From: Rhexocercosporidium sp. MPI-PUGE-AT-0058
Taxonomy: Eukaryota; Ascomycota; Leotiomycetes; Helotiales
Length of the DNA: 64,000 nucleotides
Assembly (NCBI GenBank): GCA_020746875.1
Contig: JAGTJL010000031.1
Span: 62,001-126,000, forward strand
Direction: 5' to 3'
Below are positions 58,642 through 64,000 of the stretch, piece after piece. The position numbers and the translations under genes were made by a program. How positions within the stretch are numbered: position 1 is the first letter of the stretch; the number at the start of each line of letters is the position of its first letter. Below the pieces are notes generated by a model, which made no database searches, was not told the origin of the DNA, and worked only from the letters and a program-made list of their open reading frames with translations.

Positions 58642-60841
58642 ACCGATTCCCCTTACATAATCCCACCCCTCCTAATAATCCCGTCTAAATTCACGATTCA
58701 CCCCCCTTATATACTCCACTAAATCATAGCTAAAATAGATAAATCAATAGCGATTTCCGCCGCAGTTACTATAATTTAAAGCAGAGAAATCGTAAATTAT
58801 TTTATTATAATAGTTAAATTTAAATGTAATTAAACAGCGATTTCTAAGAGGACCTATGGCCTAACTCGCTCCTGTAAAAATGTCACCGCTTTTTAAAAGC
58901 AAACTCTTACTCACGCGTAAGAAAAGGTCTTAATTAATCGAATTAATTATTTAATAAACTATAGACTACCTCCGACTAGTTTTATTATAAAGAGTTTAGT
59001 AAAGGAGATTCGTGGGAATGCTATAAATAAGAATTAGACCGGGACTTTCGTCCGTCGCTATAAGACGAAGTTAAAAAGTGCTTATCTTTAGAATATTAAT
59101 AACTTACGATTTTTTGCCGAGTATATTTTAATGTTTATTATCTTTTTCTAATTAATATATTATCTTGTGCTTTTATTTTTGTCTTTTAATTAAGTTCTTA
59201 ATTAATTATATATATATAAATTACAATTATTAAACGTTATTATTAAGTATTCGATTAAACCCGAAAATATTTATAATTTCGATAAAAAGGGGTTTATAAT
59301 AGGTTATTACTCTTTTATAAAGAGAATTATAACCTTAAAGGTATATAAATTAAGATAAGTTATAAAAGCAAAGTAAGACGGGAGTCAAGAGTTTGTCAGT
59401 TATTTTGCATGCGTTTTTATTATTAGTAAATAGATTCCTTTACTTTTAATATACAAAAGCGATTCTAAAGAGTTATAAAACACGTAAGTATAAAATATAA
59501 AGCCTAGAAATAAGTGTTACTTTTTTATTTCTAATAATAAGTAGAGTTCTATAGCTATAAAAATAAAGTAGCTATAAAAAGTCTTTAAACCTTATATTAA
59601 ACTTTTCTCGCCGCGAGAACATTGTCTTTTACTACTTAATAAGCATTTTAATTATATTAATATAGCGTTTATTCGTTAGGCTAAGACGCATAAGATTATC
59701 CTTTTAATGCTTTCCCCTTATACAACTCACCGGCTTTAGCCCTTAAATATCGACTTATTCTAGCCCGTAATAACATTTTATTCTTAAGAAATTAACAAAC
59801 TTATATCGAAAGGTTTAGGATATATTTAAATGTTTAAAAGATTTTTTTATAAGTTCTTTAAGACTGCTTAAAAAGCTGTTTTTACTAAGGATAATATTAT
59901 TCATACTTTTATAAAACCCGGCATTTGGCCTATTAATAAGGAAGTTATTTTAATAAAAATCCGGAAGCCTATTCCTTACCTAAAAACACCTTTTGCGATG
60001 GAAAGGACACCTCTTATAGCAAAGGCAATTCGTAAATTCATAATCTGGTTTTAGTAATCCCCGTTAAAAGAGTGTGCGAAACGAGCATCTAAAGCACTTT
60101 AAATCCTCGTCGCTAAGAAGTCTATTATTATCTATAAAAACCATAGCCTCCGCGAAGCACTTGTTTTAAAGTAAAAGAAGCGTAAGAAAGGAAAAAAGCT
60201 TAATTTATATAAAGAAGAAGATATTAAAGTTATATATTAAGAGGCAAATATTATTATTAAAGTAATAGAATTTTAAGCTAAAAAAGAGAGGCTATAATAG
60301 CTTAAAGATAAAGCTAAAGAGTAACGCAAGATATAACGAGTTACAAATGCCCTTAAAAAGAAAAAGGAATAACTTATAAAGGAACAAAAGTAAGCTGCGA
60401 AGCAATTAGTAAAGGATTTAACAGCTATTAACTTAGTTTTTTTTAAAGACACTAAAGTCACGCTTTTTACCGGTGAAATTTAATGTACTTATAGCTAAAG
60501 TATCAATTTGCGCTAAACCTAAAGCTAAGTAACTTATTTTAAAACCCTTTTTAATCGTTAAGTTACCTTTAGGGGATCTCTGCCGCACTCCAATTGTAAT
60601 AAAGGAGAATACGTAGTTGTCACGTGAAAGTCGAGGAGGACGGAAGATTAAAATGCCTATATAATATATTTATAAAAATTAAGTTAATATATTCTATAAA
60701 GCGAGATTTAATATATCTTTTACTTTAATAATTATGAATATATTTTTATTTTCCGTAAAGTTATTATTTTCAGAAATCAAGTGTAAAATGTTATTAGGGC
60801 GGGATTTGTAGCCGGGGTGGGATTATGTAAGGGAAGCCGGT
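58642..60841 (+). mobile_element. RIP-degraded pogo/Fot1-type (Tc1/mariner superfamily) transposon
   Basis: Ends ACCGATTCCCCTTACATAAT (left) and its inverted counterpart at the right, about 28-bp terminal repeats with two mismatches, both flanked by TA. Length 2200 bp fits Fot1/Pot2 elements. Translating the plus strand through stops recovers the DDE transposase: NIYNFDKKGF at 59266 (first Asp of the catalytic triad, pogo consensus YNxDExGF), GSQEFVS near 59377, THRL-PLNIDLF near 59725-59760 (family SHxLQPLDVGxF) and IKPGIWPINKEVI near 59910-59950 (FxKTGIxPxNP). Many Gln codons are now stops. The element cannot make active transposase. Confidence 0.85.
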
Positions 60842-62500
60842 TACAGTCTCGTCTCTTTTCTTCCTTAACAATAATAAACAATTGTCAACCTCTACCATAA
60901 CTCCAGATTCGCGTCGCGGATTTTTCATCGATTTTAAAAGACTTAAATACCTCATTTCTAGAGTTTGGAGATCTGCGGAGTTAATTCGACGCCTCTAACG
61001 CGTTTGGCGTCAAGTCGAGTTCACTTTTCCTTTACAAATCTCCTTCACAACTAACCTTAAATTCCGTCATAACTAAAGGCGTTAATCGAGATTCTAAATC
61101 TCAACCGTAGCAAAAGCACCGAGCTTTTGCACTATATTAACTCTATAATAAATAAAAACTAACCTCTTAACGGCATTATAACATTAAACGCCTAGGAAAA
61201 CAAACAATGGTTAGGAATTTAGTCCACTTAACTTCTCTCTTTATTTATTATTAATTTTTAATTAAGTTCTATAGACAATTGAATAGTTATTACTTTTACA
61301 TGATCGAAAGCTGCTTCGGGAAACTTCTCTTTCGAATGATTAATATCTATTAAACTTAGGTAATCGAGTTAAGACCGTTATTGTAAATAGTAATTTCAGA
61401 ATTAAAAAGGTCTTGCCGTTATATAATAGGACCTTAAATGCCACATGTTTATTTTTACGCTCTTATTCATTCGCGGAAGCCTTACGCATAAAATAAAGTC
61501 AGCCTTACGTAGATTATTAAGTCTAGCTATAAGTAAAAGCTCGCCGTATTCTTATGACGTGGCTATTGCTGGCTTAGCCACTGCGCTTTTAAGCCGATTT
61601 CGCGACCTCTCGCAATCCATTCTCCTTTCTCCCTCTTACCTTTCTGCAATTATTTTCGCTTTTCTGTGCGAGGATCTGCCTATTAGTATTACTAAGCAGG
61701 CCTATCGAAAACACCTTCAACCGAACAAGCACACTCGATTCGAGTTAAATTGCCTTCCTATCCGCTAGACCTTTTACTAAACTTTCCGGCGAATATGTCG
61801 AACCTAAACGACTAATCCCTGCGACAAAATAGGTAATAGAACCTTATAGCTATTAATTTATTATTATTATTTAAAGAAAAACTAAGTATGAGATTGCTAC
61901 GAGATTACAGGGTATTATTAATATATCGACAGAAACGAAGTATATAAATGCACACCTTAACTACGTAATAAATATGCCTGAGCCCTTAAGAACGGCGATC
62001 GAGAACAGTAAAACGTAAAGTTTTAAAAGAAGTTAAGGAACGGATATAATAGGGTTCTCGCCTAGTTTATTCCCTTAAGACAATAGACAAGATGTGAGCT
62101 ACAAAAAAAATTACGGAAAACTATAAAGGACAAAAGGAAATAAGAAAATAGCTAGGAACTAGCATTTTTAACGCCCGTTGCAAATGTAGAGCCTAATCCG
62201 CTGCCAGAGCCAAGCTTAATGTTTCGAGAAAAATCCAGGTAGTTGAGGCTAACACGAGAATCAAGGCTGGTAGAAGCACACAGGTTAGTAAGAACAGACG
62301 CTGTCGTACGAGCTTTTGAGCTTTTATGAGTTCGCACGCCAGCGCAATCGTTATATATCGCACGAGAATTAAGTTTAATACAAGAAATAAGTCTAGAAAG
62401 ATAGGCCTCTTTAGATTTCAACATACCACCTTCTTATATGCGCTATATAATTCTATACTTATCTTTAGCAGCCCTAGCTTATAGTGCCTCTTTTGAATCG
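60842..62500. other. AT-rich flank with unassigned relics
   Basis: Patches such as 60890-61080 keep codon-like, CG-containing sequence and could be another decayed gene. A plus-strand frame at 61445-61768 (107 codons, hydrophobic) is not recognised. Single SLDSRA-type minisatellite units lie at 62240-62400 on the minus strand. Confidence 0.35.
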
Positions 62501-62504
62501 TAAA

Positions 62505-62690
62505 ATTCTCGAGGCCGCAGTGGGCGTAAGGCCAGTGCTCCCACGCTCCTTATGGCCTTGAGATCGTTGTGGCCTTAGGAGCATATTCTTGAGGCTGTAG
62601 GAGGCGTACGGCCAGCGCCCCCACGCCCTCTAGGGCCTTAGGAACGTTGTGGCCTTAAGAACATGTTCTTGAGGCCATTACGGCCTTGAG
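62505..62690. repeat. About 80-bp tandem repeat, two and a half copies
   Basis: Two diverged units each run from CTTGAGGCxGxAG through GGCCAGxGC, CCCACGC and GTTGTGGCCTTA, followed by a partial third starting CTTGAGGCC. GC-rich compared with the island. Confidence 0.75.
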
Positions 62691-62780
62691 AACAAGTAGA
62701 TAGCGTCTTTCAGAAATGGCTGTCTCCAGAAAAGATACCTCCCACCATCCGCCGGATGCAAAAGTGTAACTGCAAAACTT

Positions 62781-62878
62781 GTACAGTCGCTTGCAAAATC
62801 GGCTTCGCCCCCTTTCGCTCATAAAGAATTGTGAACACAGACCTCCTCTTCCATTCTTGGCTGACACCCTACCCCTTT
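62781..62878 (-). repeat. Fourth copy of the dispersed repeat block
   Basis: On the minus strand this matches the fullest plus-strand copy near 56615-56703, including GTGTCAGCCAA, GGTCTGTG and GGGGGCGAAGCCGATTTTGC, then GCGACTGTAC. Copies on both strands 6 kb apart indicate dispersal and not a simple tandem duplication. Confidence 0.75.
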
Positions 62879-63345
62879 TGTCATCGTAAGTACTCGGGAT
62901 ATTTATCAGGATGCAATCAACATCTGGAGGCTTGAACGACCACATAACTCGGATATATGTTGCTCCGGTCAAATTTCCACCGCCAAGACAATTGTGCTCA
63001 CCCGATTGATATCCTCACTCTCAATTGGACGCTCTACACATTTTCTGCATGCAGCTATCTACAAACGGAACACCTGTGAGCGTGTTCCCAATAATTTGCA
63101 TTAAGAGGCAAGTCTGTATCCAATGGAACTGCATCCATCCCACCAAGTAGGCTCTGGCTTCAGCCTCATCTCTGTCAAAATTGGTCACATTGTCTCAAGC
63201 GACCGCGATTTGTGAGAATGCTCAATTTAGGAGACAAGAAGCAATGACAGCCACACCTCTTGGCTTCCTCTGCGTGTCATTACAAAAGCCCTCGCTCATG
63301 AAGGTCGAGGTAAGTCATCTCTCATACACCAGCTTGGATCCCACG

Positions 63346-63987
63346 ATGGCTGAACAGAGATATTTCGAACACCAGCCAGGACACGGCCCGGAACTTTACG
63401 TGGAGAAGTACCCCGAAGCGCTTCCTATAGCAGACACAGCTCCTCCATTAGCGATAGAGAGAGGCGAGGATACTTTGAAAGAAGCCCAGTATCCCACCGC
63501 GTCAGAACCTGTCGTGAGTCCAGAGAAACGAATACTAGGCCTTGCGAAGAGGAGATTCTATATTCTAGCATTGGTCATCCTTTTGATAGTCGTCGCTGCT
63601 GTAGCTGGAGGAGTTACTGGAACTCTCACAAAGAAGTCTAAGAACCGGTCGTCTACCGCTCTTACACCAAATCCGACAGGAACTGCAGGTGGGCCCAATG
63701 AGATACATATTGTTAACGCTGTTCGAAATGGTTCCTCGATTGCATCTGTTGACTGGGGCGATGGCGCGCAGTACGAAGCTAGACTGTACTTCCAAGACAG
63801 TGATGGCTTCATCCGAGAATCGCTTTACTCTGCTGGAAAGTGGATAACACCTCCCAGAAAACTTGTCCAAGCGAAAGCCGGAACACCAATCGCGGCTATA
63901 ATCTATCCATATAGGGGATTGGGGATACCATCAGCAAATGTGTCAGTGAGTGCGGGTGTTTTCAGGCGATGATGGGTCTACGCTAAA
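63346..63987 (+). CDS. Membrane-anchored fucose-specific-lectin-like protein (3' end beyond window)
   Basis: ATG 63346 (MAEQRYFEHQPGHGPEL) opens an acidic N-terminal tail, then PEKRILGLAKRRF and one long hydrophobic helix (FYILALVILLIVVAAVAGGV), a Ser/Thr/Pro linker, and the start of an extracellular domain: IASVDWGDGAQYEARLYFQD, SDGFIRESLYSAGKW, AGTPIAAIIYPYRG. This is the type II topology and first blade seen in fungal proteins with a fucose-specific lectin (AAL-like) beta-propeller. In the straight frame it stops at 63972, but VFSGDDGSTLK, the expected next strand, lies one frame over from 63956, followed by a GTAAGA donor at 63988. So there is a small indel between about 63943 and 63956, or a splice I cannot see. 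The rest of the propeller is outside the window. Confidence 0.6.
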
Positions 63988-64000
63988 GTAAGAACAGATC

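Noticed and set aside
61445..61768. Plus-strand 107-codon hydrophobic frame
   Set aside because: No motif, AT-rich surroundings with decayed sequence, and no start or splice context. Possibly a relic, but not supported as a gene.

Overview
This window is genomic DNA of a filamentous ascomycete fungus (Pezizomycotina; the gene set and RIP-like islands would fit Leotiomycetes, but that placement is inference). Genes carry short spliceosomal introns (45-165 nt) with CTRAC/CTAAC-like branch sites, promoters and leaders are pyrimidine-rich, and the recognisable proteins are fungal. The ends of the window hold normal-composition genes; the stretch from about 41.6 to 62 kb is an AT-rich, nearly gene-free island of mutated transposons and broken genes.

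Layout. 1-12 kb: a GT2 family hyphal-growth glycosyltransferase (2618-5175), a long microsatellite-rich spacer, then a secreted right-handed beta-helix protein (9759-12005). 13-23 kb: a TM2-domain membrane protein (first exon unresolved), the catalytic subunit of DNA polymerase delta on the minus strand (14770-18230), an unrecognised minus-strand gene with a 7-nt first coding exon (19210-20079), and a homeodomain + C2H2 zinc-finger regulator (21172-22861). 24-29 kb: a decayed unrecognised gene, a small subunit of serine palmitoyltransferase (minus), a tentative small gene and a small eight-cysteine protein. 29-41 kb: a Lys/Glu-rich probable nucleolar protein, an intron-containing tRNA-Ser(CGA), a conserved fungal membrane protein, a phase-consistent five-exon orphan, a Trk-type potassium transporter with an apparent frameshift, a glyoxalase-fold protein, a 266-bp MITE and a cytochrome P450 with two apparent frameshifts and an 11-nt microexon.

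41.6-62 kb: the island opens at a TTTGA/TCAAA inverted pentanucleotide array. Inside I can read, through many stop codons, a Ty1/copia polyprotein on the minus strand (gag zinc knuckle, integrase and reverse transcriptase in the right order), a NACHT/ankyrin (fungal NLR-like) gene split by a clean 160-bp solo LTR with a 5-bp target duplication, a 433-bp MITE with about 105-bp inverted repeats, and directly next to it a 2.2-kb pogo/Fot1-type DNA transposon. The two DNA elements share one TA target site. CpA is scarce and TpA abundant while CpG-containing triplets survive, which is what repeat-induced point mutation (RIP) leaves behind. The last kilobase returns to normal composition and starts a membrane-anchored, lectin-like protein that runs off the window.

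The genes do not form an obvious cluster or pathway. The coherent story is a housekeeping region abutting a RIP island, with single-base breaks in three genes (Trk, P450, lectin-like) that are either genuine decay or residual assembly errors. Intron coordinates were worked out by hand from phase and consensus sites; those given with low confidence should be treated as models.
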